Below, in pieces: positions 7,601 to 15,618 of a stretch of 54,164 nt of DNA. The stretch covers positions 1-54,164 of the forward strand of contig JAAYYU010000125.1 in NCBI GenBank assembly GCA_012515235.1, in the 5' to 3' direction. The number at the start of each line of letters is the position of its first letter. Within the stretch, counting starts at the first letter, position 1. The position numbers and the translations under genes were made by a program. The notes under the pieces were generated by a model that saw only the letters and a list, made by a program, of their open reading frames with translations, had not been told where the DNA came from and searched no databases. The stretch comes from Candidatus Anammoximicrobium sp. Its GTDB lineage: Bacteria; Planctomycetota; Planctomycetia; Pirellulales; Pirellulaceae.

Positions 7601-9983
7601 CGGAACGGCCAGTGACGGCACCGCCGCAACGGTGGCGAACAACGATTATCAGGCCCAAAGCGGGACGTTGTTCTTTGTCGGAAATCAGGATGAGCAGCAG
7701 GTCTTTCAGGTCTTGGTGAACCGCGACATCCGTTACGAATTGAATGAACAATTTACGGTCGCGCTCAGCAACGTCAGCGCCCTGGGCGTGGGTGTTCTTT
7801 CCTCGAACATCACGGTCGTGGGCAGTCCCGCCACGGGGACGATCATGAACGAAGATCCCGACACCATCGATACGGACATCATTGAGACTGGCACGGAGTT
7901 CGACGACACGATGGTTGTCAACGCGACGGGGAGCGATTCGGGGACGTTTCAGATCACGACCGACGGTGTCGCGGGCCCGGTGATTCCGTTCAGCGGCGTC
8001 ACTTCGCTGACCTTTTCCGGTCTGGAGGGCGATGATGTTCTGATCATCAATCATCCCGCCGATGGTTTCTTTGCGCCTAGCGGTGGAGTCACGTTTCACG
8101 GCGGTTCCCAGATCGACACCAACTCGGAAGGCGGCTCGAATGACCTGCTTGTGATCCGCGGCCCTGCGGCCGAAACAGCCGACCAGGTCGTGCATGAATT
8201 GACGCCAGCTTCGGTCCCCGCCAACGGCTCCGACGGGGGAATTTCGGTCACGGATGCCAGCACGGGCGTGGCGACGACCCTCACGTACACGGGCGTCGAA
8301 GAGGTGCTTGACCAGATGCCGGTCCGCGAGCGAAGGTTCGAGTTCATCGCCGGCTCCGAGACGGTGACCCTTCAGGACAACCGGGCGGCCGACGATGGAT
8401 ATTCCCAAATCGGTTCGGACCTGGGGGCGACCGTCACGTTCCTGAGTCCGTCTGACTCGTTGAGTATCGACGCCACAGCGGGCAGCGGCCAGGATGCGAT
8501 CCACATCCAGGGTGTCGACGGTCGGTTCGACGCCAACCTGAGCATCACAGGCGATGGCGTCAACGGAGAGGAGGATTCGGTCAAGTTTCAGACCAACGCG
8601 ACGGACGTCGGCGAGGGCAGCGTCCTCGTGCAGACAGGCGGCGATGTCACGATCCTCCAGGACATTGTCACGCATGGCGGACAACGAAACGGGACCGACG
8701 CCGAGCAGGGCGTGATCGTCGTCCAAGCGGGCGGGCAGATCTACCTGGACCCCGGTGTCACGGTCGCGACCGGCACAGGCCAGATGACGGGGGCCGTTTC
8801 GCCAGACGGTGTGTCGCAGACGCCGCCGCCGATCAGTGTGCGGCTGGTCCCCGTCGATCAGGGCGGTTCCAATGTGGACTCGCAGGGGCACGCGATCGTG
8901 GAGATCACCGTCCATGACCCGGCGGTCCTGAATTATCAGGTCACGATCGACTGGGCGGACGGGTACGACATCTGGAGCGGGGAGGACCTGCTGACCTATC
9001 CGTCGGCGCTGAGTGTCGGTGAGGCGGGCGATTTTGCGGGCTTTGAAAGCGGCGTTACGTACCGTTTCGATTACTCGTACCAGGGCAAAGGCAACCCGAA
9101 CGTGCTGGATCCGTCGGCGCCCATTCCGATCAGGGTGACCGTCGCGTATGACGGCCGCGCCGACGTCGCCGGCCAGTCGCTCAACGGCGTCGTCTTCAAG
9201 GAAGGCGGCAGCGTGCTACAGTCACTGCCCGTGACCGACGTCCTGACGGTGCCCGGCACGGGGGTCTTCGGAACGATCAAGGTCGTCAAATCCGAGATCG
9301 TCCCGGTGGCGTTGCGTGAAGCAAGCGGCCCGACGCTGCTTCTCAGTCAGGCCTCTGGAGGAGGCCAGCAGACCGGCGCGTACGAACCGCCAGCGACCGA
9401 ATTGGACTTTGCGACGCACGCCGGCATGCAACTTTTCTTCCGCCGGGTGGACGCTGCGGGACAGGAAGGCGAAGACGTGCAACTGCCTCTTGAACTCCTG
9501 GAACGCGGGCTGTTCGAGGTCTTTCAGCGGTTCCCCAACGGCCGTTACCGGATCTATCTGAAGGAGCCCAATTCGGATCACGAGCGGTTGATTCAAGAGG
9601 TCAACGTGTACCAGGGCCGCCTCGTGCCTCCCGATTTCCGCGACAACGCGAGCGAACGGCGGACGGATGCCGAGGCCGAGGGGGCGGGCCAGCCGCGTCC
9701 TGCGGCGGAACCAAAACCGGACAACGAAGGACGCGGCAGCGAAACTCCTCCCGCAGTGAAACCGCCACTGCCCAAGGCAGAAAGCGGCAGCACGGGCGAC
9801 GAGTCCGCCGACAACGGCTCCACCGCGGCCGCCGCGGGCGGCACGGCCTTCGCCCTGGGATGGGCCGCCGACGGCAATGCCCGACGGTGGGCCGAACAGG
9901 TCGAGCGGGCCTTCCGGGCGGGACACCGGTCGCTGTCCCCAGCCTCGCGGCTGACCCGGCGTCTGCGGCAGGACGAAGGATAA
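4602..9983 (+). CDS. Giant cell-surface protein with eight Calx-beta domains
   Basis: The protein has 1793 residues. There is no classical signal peptide; instead the N-terminus is basic and contains LARLEDRRVLS at about residues 40-50, the planctomycete-type leader motif of large exported proteins. About residues 145-1090 hold eight consecutive Calx-beta domains, recognisable by EGG/EGD starts, DxDY-type calcium ligands and closing I-x-NDD strands. Domains 4 and 5 share an almost identical 46-residue C-terminal half. The rest, to about 1550, resembles beta-rich repeat and adhesin modules (GLEGDDVLIINHPADG), and the last 180 residues are Pro/Glu-rich, then Ala-rich, then Arg-rich. Such proteins bind calcium and act in adhesion or as wall components. 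AAGGA lies 8 nt before the ATG. The kinase gene follows 137 bp downstream on the same strand. Confidence 0.85.
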   Translation: MPFKDWIKLLRSYTDRLRRKHLREARRTLCQQLNFQPTLARLEDRRVLSVDCSLGGSAFQPVGFAGGWADSPVSTEVSIPGAETDSVSAAGVAAGSAETTRTVPDSVSIVGVPAYGFSAVAFSSRDPVLTSPREPTNPIYDFSAATFAVNEGDTTATTAVVTVIRSGKTNAESDVDVVLQSGAINGATAGSDFTAGPISLHFAPNETSKTVPIEILGEATFEADETILLTFTNFDHGGQAGVTNRTATLTIQNDDIATLTIEDASVSEGGDLVFTVTLSADVPGGLSVDYATWNGTATLEDNDYESASGTLNFTGTAGEQRTITVATGDDAKVESNETLTVTLSGVTVAGVTTSGSPAIGTITNNDSASLTIRGTPVAEGGNLVFTVTLSADVQDGVNVSYATADGSATLTDNDYTASNGTLNFAGVAGEQQTITVATTADAKVELTETLTVTLNGVTVADVTTSGSPATGRITNNDSATLTIADVSVTEGEDLVFTVKLSAAVQGGVDVSYATTNGTAKTEDNDYSPASGTLSFTGTANEEKTITIATAGDAKVELAETLSLLLENLAAGGRAVTFQGGESTLAGTGTIVNDDAAVISIGDATVLEGGLLAFSVTISNPVDVGVTADRSTVDGTATVADGDYTALASSNVELFTANSTAGFTINVQTAGDAKVELDETLSLLLENLAAGGRAVTFQGGESTLAGTGTIANDDSTSVSIVGLDANKAEGNTGLTAYTFTVSLTNPSSMPVTVQYAVTGSGAEAANGSDFAGGALPGGTLTFAAGQTSQTLTVNVNGDSTVEPAEGFTVTLSAPVGATLGTATAAGTIQNDDIEQNVELAIEVHSAVGAEGDAATSGLTFTVTRSGSTTGTTTVEWVVSGVGNSAADGADFGGSFPSQTVTFLPGETSCLVTVPVTDERMVEADEAFRVTLNNGADSSGNTVEILTASADGLIVNDDRATLTITGVTQYEGTLDSTTPFDFVVSLSAPVQGGVRVRAETADGTASDGTAATVANNDYQAQSGTLFFVGNQDEQQVFQVLVNRDIRYELNEQFTVALSNVSALGVGVLSSNITVVGSPATGTIMNEDPDTIDTDIIETGTEFDDTMVVNATGSDSGTFQITTDGVAGPVIPFSGVTSLTFSGLEGDDVLIINHPADGFFAPSGGVTFHGGSQIDTNSEGGSNDLLVIRGPAAETADQVVHELTPASVPANGSDGGISVTDASTGVATTLTYTGVEEVLDQMPVRERRFEFIAGSETVTLQDNRAADDGYSQIGSDLGATVTFLSPSDSLSIDATAGSGQDAIHIQGVDGRFDANLSITGDGVNGEEDSVKFQTNATDVGEGSVLVQTGGDVTILQDIVTHGGQRNGTDAEQGVIVVQAGGQIYLDPGVTVATGTGQMTGAVSPDGVSQTPPPISVRLVPVDQGGSNVDSQGHAIVEITVHDPAVLNYQVTIDWADGYDIWSGEDLLTYPSALSVGEAGDFAGFESGVTYRFDYSYQGKGNPNVLDPSAPIPIRVTVAYDGRADVAGQSLNGVVFKEGGSVLQSLPVTDVLTVPGTGVFGTIKVVKSEIVPVALREASGPTLLLSQASGGGQQTGAYEPPATELDFATHAGMQLFFRRVDAAGQEGEDVQLPLELLERGLFEVFQRFPNGRYRIYLKEPNSDHERLIQEVNVYQGRLVPPDFRDNASERRTDAEAEGAGQPRPAAEPKPDNEGRGSETPPAVKPPLPKAESGSTGDESADNGSTAAAAGGTAFALGWAADGNARRWAEQVERAFRAGHRSLSPASRLTRRLRQDEG
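6246..6383 (+). repeat. 138-bp direct repeat, copy 1 (inside Calx-beta domain 4)
   Basis: This segment recurs at 6603-6740, 357 bp (119 codons) downstream, with only two mismatches (one gives Ala to Asp, the other Val to Ala). Other domains of the same protein differ much more, so this pair reflects a recent internal duplication or gene conversion. Confidence 0.85.
6603..6740 (+). repeat. 138-bp direct repeat, copy 2 (inside Calx-beta domain 5)
   Basis: This is the second copy of the segment at 6246-6383, with two mismatches. The frame is preserved because the offset is a multiple of three, so recombination between the copies would add or remove exactly one 119-residue domain equivalent. Confidence 0.85.
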
Positions 9984-9998
9984 AGGATGAAGGATGAA
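9971..9998 (+). repeat. Degenerate 7-bp repeat tract at the stop codon
   Basis: Heptads of the form GAAGGAY / AAGGATG run across the TAA stop of the Calx-beta gene (9981-9983). A similar tract, GAAGGRC, lies just after the stop of the thymidylate-synthase-like gene at 35274-35302. Confidence 0.5.
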
Positions 9999-10120
9999 AA
10001 AATGAGGGGTGGAGGGGTTCCTGGGGCGTAGAGGGTGGAGGCGAGACGGGCGGCACGGGCAACGACTGACGGCGGCCTGGAAGCATCGTGTGACACGAGC
10101 GTTGGACAGAGACGAATTTC

Positions 10121-13100
10121 ATGGCAAACCAACCATCCGGTAGACAAGATCCGAAAAAGACGACTCCCGAGATCGCCAGGCAGGACGCCACGATCGATTC
10201 CATCGACGGCGCGGCGTTGTCGGCGCAGAGCGACTCGGCTGCCGACCAGACCGATCGCACGGTCGAGTGCGTCGATTCAGGGGCCTTGGCCGGCGACGGC
10301 CGCCCGGCCACAGGGGCAGACGCGCCGATCACTTCCACCGTCGATTCCATCTGTGTCCCTGACGCGGCGGCGCCGACGCCGAGCGCCCAACGCGATCCGC
10401 CGGGCGATATTGGGCAGACGATTGAGGCCACTTTTCCCTCTTCCGCGTCGGCCGACGTGCCGCCGAAACGGCAGCCCACCCAGGGCGGTTTTGACCGGAC
10501 CATCGAACTGCCGCCAGCCACGCCGGCCGGCGCGCCGCAGGCGACCTGCGACATCGGGATGACTCTGGATTCGGCGGAGGCCGATGCGCACGTCACTCGG
10601 CAACTCAGCCAGATTTGGGGAGACGACGTCACCGCTTCCAAGCCATCGATGACCCTTAAGGGCAAGTCCCCGACCTTGGCCGGAGGCCGTCCGACGCTGG
10701 TCATCCAGCCGCGGGCGTTTCACGCGGCGGAACCAACGTCCGGGCCGTCGGTAACCGCCGGCGCGGACTACGACCTGATCGACACCCTGGGCGAGGGCGG
10801 GATGGGCGTGGTGTACGCGGCCCGCCAGGCGTCGATCGACCGCACCGTGGCAATCAAGATGCTCAAGCAGAAGACGACCGACGAGCATCAGCGCCGCAAG
10901 TTTCTCTCGGAGGCCGTCATCACCGGCGACTTGGATCATCCCAATATCGTGCCCATTTACGATTTGGGGACCAACGAGGACGGCGCCCTGTTCTACTCGA
11001 TGAAACGCGTGCAGGGCACGCCGTGGGACGAGCGCCTTCGGGAGCTGTCCTTGAATGAGAACCTGGAAATCCTCCTCAAGGTGGCCGACGCCGTCGCCTT
11101 TGCCCACTCGCGAGGCGTGCTCCATCGCGATCTGAAGCCCGAAAACACCATGCTCGGCGAATTCGGCGAGGTCCTCGTCATGGACTGGGGACTGGCCCTG
11201 CCGACTGGCGATTTTCACAAGAGTCGCAACGTCGCGCCGCCGGTCAGCATGGGCGGCACGCCCGCCTACATGGCTCCGGAAATGGCCTTGGGACCGGTCG
11301 ACCGGATCGGGTTCCACAGCGACGTGTACCTGTTGGGCGCGATCCTGTACGAGATCGTCACCGGCCAGCCGCCGCACGCGGGCAAGGACGTCACGACGTG
11401 CTTGATGTCGGCCTCCAAAAACAAGGTTGCGCCGACGCAAAAAAAAGGCGAACTGGTGGACATCGCGCTGCGGGCGATGGCCTCCGATCCGGCCGACCGC
11501 TACAGCTCGGTCCGCGATTTTCAGAGCGCGGTCCGAGGCTATCTGTCCCACGCCGAGAGCATCGCGTTGGCGGCGCGGGCCGAAGAAGAACTGGCGGCCG
11601 CCGCACAGACCGCCGACTATCAGGACTTCTCACGGGCTGTCTTCGGCTTTCAGGAAGCCGTGCTCATGTGGGAAGAGAACGAGCGAGCGCGGGCCGGACT
11701 GCAAGCGGCCAAACTGGCCTACGCCCGCAGCGCGTACAGCAAAGGCGATTACGATCTGGGCGCCTCGCTGCTGGATCCACAGGTGGCCGAACAGGCCGAA
11801 TTGCTGCGCGACATCCAAGCGGCCCGGCAGGAGCGCGATGCGCGCCAACGGCGGCTCAAGACCGCCAAACGCGCCGTCGCCGCCCTGATCGCCCTGGTGC
11901 TGCTGGTGGTCAGCATCGCGTTCTTCGCGGTGAACGAGCAGCGGAAGGAAGCCGAACGCCAACGGCAACTGGCCGTGGCAGCGAAGGACCAGGAGCAGGA
12001 AGCGCGCCGGATCGCCGAAGCGGCCGAGATCCAGGAACGCGCGGCGAAAGAAGCGGCGTTGGCGGCCCAGGACCAAGAACGCCGCGCTCGCGAGGCGGCC
12101 CAGGCCGCGGAGCAGAAGGAACGCCTGGCGCGGCAGGCCGAGGAGGACGCCAAGTTGGCGGCGTTGGCGGCCAAAGAAAAAGAGGCCCAAGCCCGCTTGG
12201 CCGCCGAACGCGCGAAGACGGAGGCGGAATTGGCTCGCGAGCAGGAAGCCAAGGCCAAGGCGCTGGCCCAGTACCAGGCGTACATCACCTCGATCGGCCT
12301 GGCCTCCGCCAAGATCGAAGAGAACGCCTTTGACGCGGCCCGCGAACTGCTGGACGGCTGCCAGCCCGCGTTTCGAAACTGGGAATGGGGCCGCCTGAGT
12401 TTTCTCTGCCGCCAGGACGTCCGGACGCTCGAAGCCGGCACGCCGATTGAAACTCTGGCGCTTTCCGCCGACGGGCGGCGGCTGATGGCCGGCGGCTGGA
12501 ACGGAATGGCCAAGATCTGGACGCTCGACGGCGACCAGCCGCCCGTCGACCTCCCGCATGGGGCGACCAGCTTTGTCAACGCCGTTGCCTTTGCGCCCGG
12601 CGGCCAGCTTGTCGCCACCGGCAGCAGCGACCGCGCGGGCGGCTACCTGCGGCTGTGGGAGGCCGCCAGCGGTCAACTAGTCCGGCGCCTGGACGGCCAT
12701 ACGGATGCCGTCACCGGCGTCGCGTTTTCCCGAGACGGGGAGCGTTTGCTGACCAGTTCCTATGACGGCACGGCCCGCCTCTGGAACGCGGCGACGGGCG
12801 AGTTGATCCGGACGTTCGTCGGCCATGACTGGTGGGTCTGGTCGGCGACGTTCTCGCCCGATGAGCGGCGGATCGTCACGGCCAGCCACGACGGATCGGC
12901 CATCGTCTGGAGCACGGACACCGGCGAAGCGGCCGGCGCGCCTTTCACGGGCCATCGCCTGGACGGCAGCCAGACCCCTGTCTTCAAGGCGGTGTTTGCG
13001 CCCGACGGACGCCGGGTGGCGTCCGGCGGACTCGACAACCGCGTGCTGCTCTGGGACCCCGACGAGTTGCAGCCGTTCGACTATCCGAAGGCAATCGCGG

Positions 13101-15511
13101 GCCAGCAGCCTTCGCCACCGCCGTTCGTCGCCCTCGCCGGGCACAAAGCCGCCGTTCATGCCCTGGCCTTCTCGCAGGACGGTAAACGCCTCATCAGCGG
13201 CAGTCTCGACAACACGGTCGTCGTGTGGGACGCCGACCGAAACGCCATGATCAAGACCCTGCGGGGCCACGACGGCTGGGTCCAGGCGTGCAGCTTGACC
13301 GCCGACAACGCCCTGGCCGTGTCCGGCAGCCATGACGGCCGAATCAAGTTCTGGGACGTGCAAGGGTACGAAGAGGCCCGCGTGCTGCGCGGGCACGTGC
13401 TGACCGGCCATCTGGACGCCGTGCTCGCGGCAGCCTACTCGCCGGACGGACGCCGCGTGGCGACGGCCAGCCGAGACCGGACCGCCAAGAGTTGGGACGC
13501 GAGCACGGGCCGCGAACTGCTGCAGTTCCGTGAAGGTCACGAATTCACGACGGCCACGGCCGTGTTCTTTCCCGACGCCAAGCGACTGTTGACCACGGCG
13601 CTCGACAACACAACCCGCATCTGGGACGTCGCCACCGGCAGCGAACTGGCCGAGTTGCGTTTGCAGGAGACGGGACTGCGGGGCGCGGCTGCCGTGTCGC
13701 CCGACGGGCGCTGGATCGTGACGGGCGGTCCGCGGCCCGACCAGGGTGACGCCTGGGCGGTCAAGCTGTGGGACGTGGCCCACGGACGCCTGGTGCGGCA
13801 GTGGAAGGGCCACAAGACCGAGGTCTCCGCCGTGGCCTTCTCGCCGGACAGCCAGCTTGTCTTCAGCGGCGACCGCAACGGCCGCGGCGTGCTGTGGAAC
13901 CGCGAATCGGACCAGCCGCTGGGCACGTTCTGGGAGGACGACCAGATCAACGCCGCCGCGTTCTTGCCCGATGGCCGGACCCTGCTCACCGCCAGCAACC
14001 ACGACGCCGTTCGGCAATGGCGGATCCCGGCCGGCGAGGAACTTCGGGATCGCGTGCTGCGGCATCCCGCAGGCGTCGTGTCGTTGAGTGTGTCCGGCGA
14101 CGGCCGCTGGGCGCTGACGGCCTGTGCCGACGGCGCCGTCCGCTTGTGGGACGTCGCTGCGGCCCAACCGGTCCGCAGCCTGCCGACGACCGGCGGCCGT
14201 GCCGCTTTTGCCCAGAACCTCCGCCGCCGGATGCAGGACTTCCGCTGGAACGCCCAGCAAACGGCCGCGCAGTGCCAGGTTTCGGAATCCTTGATCCGCG
14301 ACCTGCTGGCGGCCAGGACGACGGCAAGCCCTGAACTGACTCAAAAAATGGCCAAGGTTTTTGAGTGCCGGCCGGACGATCTGTGGAAGACCGTTTTTTC
14401 CGTGTCGATGGCCCGCGACGGCAAGCTCGGCCTGACCGTCGCGGCGGACGACCGGCAGGTCCGACTGTGGAATCTGGACGACGGCACCGAGGTCCTGTAC
14501 CCCGCGGCTGCGGATCGCCTGGGGCCGTTCCTCGACTTGACCGGCGGCCTGTTCCGCGGCCTGGTCTGGGCAGCGGAATTCTCGCCCCAGGGCGACCGCA
14601 TCGTGACCGTCGGCGGCGATTCGGCGCGGCTCTGGGATCTGCGCCGAGACACGGCGCCGAGAAACCGCGAAGTGATGACGTTCAGTCCGCACGGCGCGGT
14701 GGCGTCGGCCGAATTCTCGCCCGACGGCAAGCACCTGGTCACCGGCAGTTGGGACACTTCGGCGCGCGTCTGGGACGCGCAGACCGGCCAGGTCGTCCAG
14801 CAGCTGGGCGCCGGACTCGCCCAGCCGCAACAGGCGCACCGCGGGCGCGTGAACCGCGCCGCGTTCTCGCCCGACGGCCGGCGGGTGGTCACGGCCAGCG
14901 ATGACGGCACGGCGAAGCTGTGGAACGTCGCGGATTGGCGTCTGCTCCGCACGTTCAGCGGGCACCGCGGCGCGGTCCTGCACGCGGTGTTCTCGCACGA
15001 CAGCCGCCGAATCCTGACCGCGTCGCGCGACAAGACCGCGCGTGTTTGGGACGCCGCGACGGGCCAATCGTTGACCGTCCTGGCCGGGCACGAATGGGCC
15101 GTCCTGCACGCCGCTTTCTCCGCAAACGATCAGTGGATCGTCACCGGCAGCGCCGACAACTCGGCGATCGTCTGGAAGCTGGATCAGGATCAGGCTGCTC
15201 AAGTCCACCACCTGAAAGCCCATACGGCCAGCGTGACGTCGGTCGCGTTCTCGCCCGATCCGGAGCCGACCCGGATTTTGACCGGCAGCGAAGATTACTC
15301 GGCGATCCTGTGGGACGCCAAGACCGGTCAAGAAGTCCTGACGCTGAAGGGCCACGCGCAGGAAGTCACCTCCGTCGCCTTCGCGCCGGACGGAAAATCG
15401 GTGTTGACCGGCAGTCAGGACGGCACTGCTGTCCTTTGGCTGATGACCGATTGGCAACCCCGCGACGAGCGCCAGGCCGCTGGAGAAAAGGCGGTCCCGC
15501 CAACCCAATGA
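10121..15511 (+). CDS. Membrane Ser/Thr protein kinase with 21 WD40 repeats and an embedded XRE-type HTH
   Basis: The protein has 1796 residues. Residues 1-215 are a low-complexity, Asp/Ala/Pro-rich leader with several TIDS/TIE-like patches. The kinase domain spans about 217-490: glycine loop LGEGGMGVVY, VAIKMLK lysine, catalytic HRDLKPEN at about 335, VMDWGLA (DWG instead of DFG, common in this group) and GTPAYMAPE. All catalytic residues are present. One transmembrane helix (AVAALIALVLLVVSIAFFAV, about 584-603) is followed by an Ala/Glu/Arg-rich coiled coil to about 715. From about 770 to the end I count 21 WD40 repeats, enough for three seven-bladed propellers. Between repeats 13 and 14 sits a complete HTH domain (residues about 1361-1425). 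It probably senses or scaffolds through the propellers and phosphorylates proteins on Ser/Thr. It lies 137 bp behind the Calx-beta gene. The ATG lacks a strong SD. Confidence 0.92.
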   Translation: MANQPSGRQDPKKTTPEIARQDATIDSIDGAALSAQSDSAADQTDRTVECVDSGALAGDGRPATGADAPITSTVDSICVPDAAAPTPSAQRDPPGDIGQTIEATFPSSASADVPPKRQPTQGGFDRTIELPPATPAGAPQATCDIGMTLDSAEADAHVTRQLSQIWGDDVTASKPSMTLKGKSPTLAGGRPTLVIQPRAFHAAEPTSGPSVTAGADYDLIDTLGEGGMGVVYAARQASIDRTVAIKMLKQKTTDEHQRRKFLSEAVITGDLDHPNIVPIYDLGTNEDGALFYSMKRVQGTPWDERLRELSLNENLEILLKVADAVAFAHSRGVLHRDLKPENTMLGEFGEVLVMDWGLALPTGDFHKSRNVAPPVSMGGTPAYMAPEMALGPVDRIGFHSDVYLLGAILYEIVTGQPPHAGKDVTTCLMSASKNKVAPTQKKGELVDIALRAMASDPADRYSSVRDFQSAVRGYLSHAESIALAARAEEELAAAAQTADYQDFSRAVFGFQEAVLMWEENERARAGLQAAKLAYARSAYSKGDYDLGASLLDPQVAEQAELLRDIQAARQERDARQRRLKTAKRAVAALIALVLLVVSIAFFAVNEQRKEAERQRQLAVAAKDQEQEARRIAEAAEIQERAAKEAALAAQDQERRAREAAQAAEQKERLARQAEEDAKLAALAAKEKEAQARLAAERAKTEAELAREQEAKAKALAQYQAYITSIGLASAKIEENAFDAARELLDGCQPAFRNWEWGRLSFLCRQDVRTLEAGTPIETLALSADGRRLMAGGWNGMAKIWTLDGDQPPVDLPHGATSFVNAVAFAPGGQLVATGSSDRAGGYLRLWEAASGQLVRRLDGHTDAVTGVAFSRDGERLLTSSYDGTARLWNAATGELIRTFVGHDWWVWSATFSPDERRIVTASHDGSAIVWSTDTGEAAGAPFTGHRLDGSQTPVFKAVFAPDGRRVASGGLDNRVLLWDPDELQPFDYPKAIAGQQPSPPPFVALAGHKAAVHALAFSQDGKRLISGSLDNTVVVWDADRNAMIKTLRGHDGWVQACSLTADNALAVSGSHDGRIKFWDVQGYEEARVLRGHVLTGHLDAVLAAAYSPDGRRVATASRDRTAKSWDASTGRELLQFREGHEFTTATAVFFPDAKRLLTTALDNTTRIWDVATGSELAELRLQETGLRGAAAVSPDGRWIVTGGPRPDQGDAWAVKLWDVAHGRLVRQWKGHKTEVSAVAFSPDSQLVFSGDRNGRGVLWNRESDQPLGTFWEDDQINAAAFLPDGRTLLTASNHDAVRQWRIPAGEELRDRVLRHPAGVVSLSVSGDGRWALTACADGAVRLWDVAAAQPVRSLPTTGGRAAFAQNLRRRMQDFRWNAQQTAAQCQVSESLIRDLLAARTTASPELTQKMAKVFECRPDDLWKTVFSVSMARDGKLGLTVAADDRQVRLWNLDDGTEVLYPAAADRLGPFLDLTGGLFRGLVWAAEFSPQGDRIVTVGGDSARLWDLRRDTAPRNREVMTFSPHGAVASAEFSPDGKHLVTGSWDTSARVWDAQTGQVVQQLGAGLAQPQQAHRGRVNRAAFSPDGRRVVTASDDGTAKLWNVADWRLLRTFSGHRGAVLHAVFSHDSRRILTASRDKTARVWDAATGQSLTVLAGHEWAVLHAAFSANDQWIVTGSADNSAIVWKLDQDQAAQVHHLKAHTASVTSVAFSPDPEPTRILTGSEDYSAILWDAKTGQEVLTLKGHAQEVTSVAFAPDGKSVLTGSQDGTAVLWLMTDWQPRDERQAAGEKAVPPTQ
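14195..14395 (+). other. Encoded XRE/Cro-type helix-turn-helix domain inserted between WD40 repeats
   Basis: Within the kinase gene, residues about 1359-1425 read FAQNLRRRMQDFRW, then QQTAAQCQVSESLIRDLLAA, then SPELTQKMAKVFECRPDDLW. This follows the five-helix HTH_3 pattern (basic helix 1, A-x-x-x-x-V-S recognition turn, helix 3, P-x-L-x-x-x-x-A, C-x-x-x-D-L-W end). It is flanked by WD40 repeats ending VRLWDVAA and restarting VFSVSMARDGK, and the reading frame is continuous, so it is an insertion in the linker between blades rather than a separate gene. Confidence 0.75.
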
Positions 15512-15516
15512 CTTGC

Positions 15517-15531
15517 GCCCCGTTGCGGGGC
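15517..15531 (+). terminator. Terminator-like hairpin after the kinase gene
   Basis: GCCCCG-TTG-CGGGGC forms a perfect 6-bp GC stem that starts five nucleotides after the TGA of the kinase gene. No T-run follows, so intrinsic termination is uncertain; it may only protect the 3' end. Confidence 0.3.
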
Positions 15532-15618
15532 TGAGGTGTCGTCTCAGAAGCGGGATCGCCTGGAAAGGTCGGGCATCTTTTCCAGGGGAGTCGTCGTCCA
15601 GGGGCGGTTTCTGGTACG

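Noticed and set aside
5937..8915. 992-codon minus-strand frame opposite the Calx-beta gene
   Set aside because: It is antisense to a clear repeat protein, has Arg/Asp/His-rich non-protein-like composition and no start signal; long antisense frames are expected in GC-rich genes.
12677..15508. 943-codon minus-strand frame opposite the WD40 region
   Set aside because: It mirrors the WD40 codon pattern and shows no domain; a shadow of the kinase gene.
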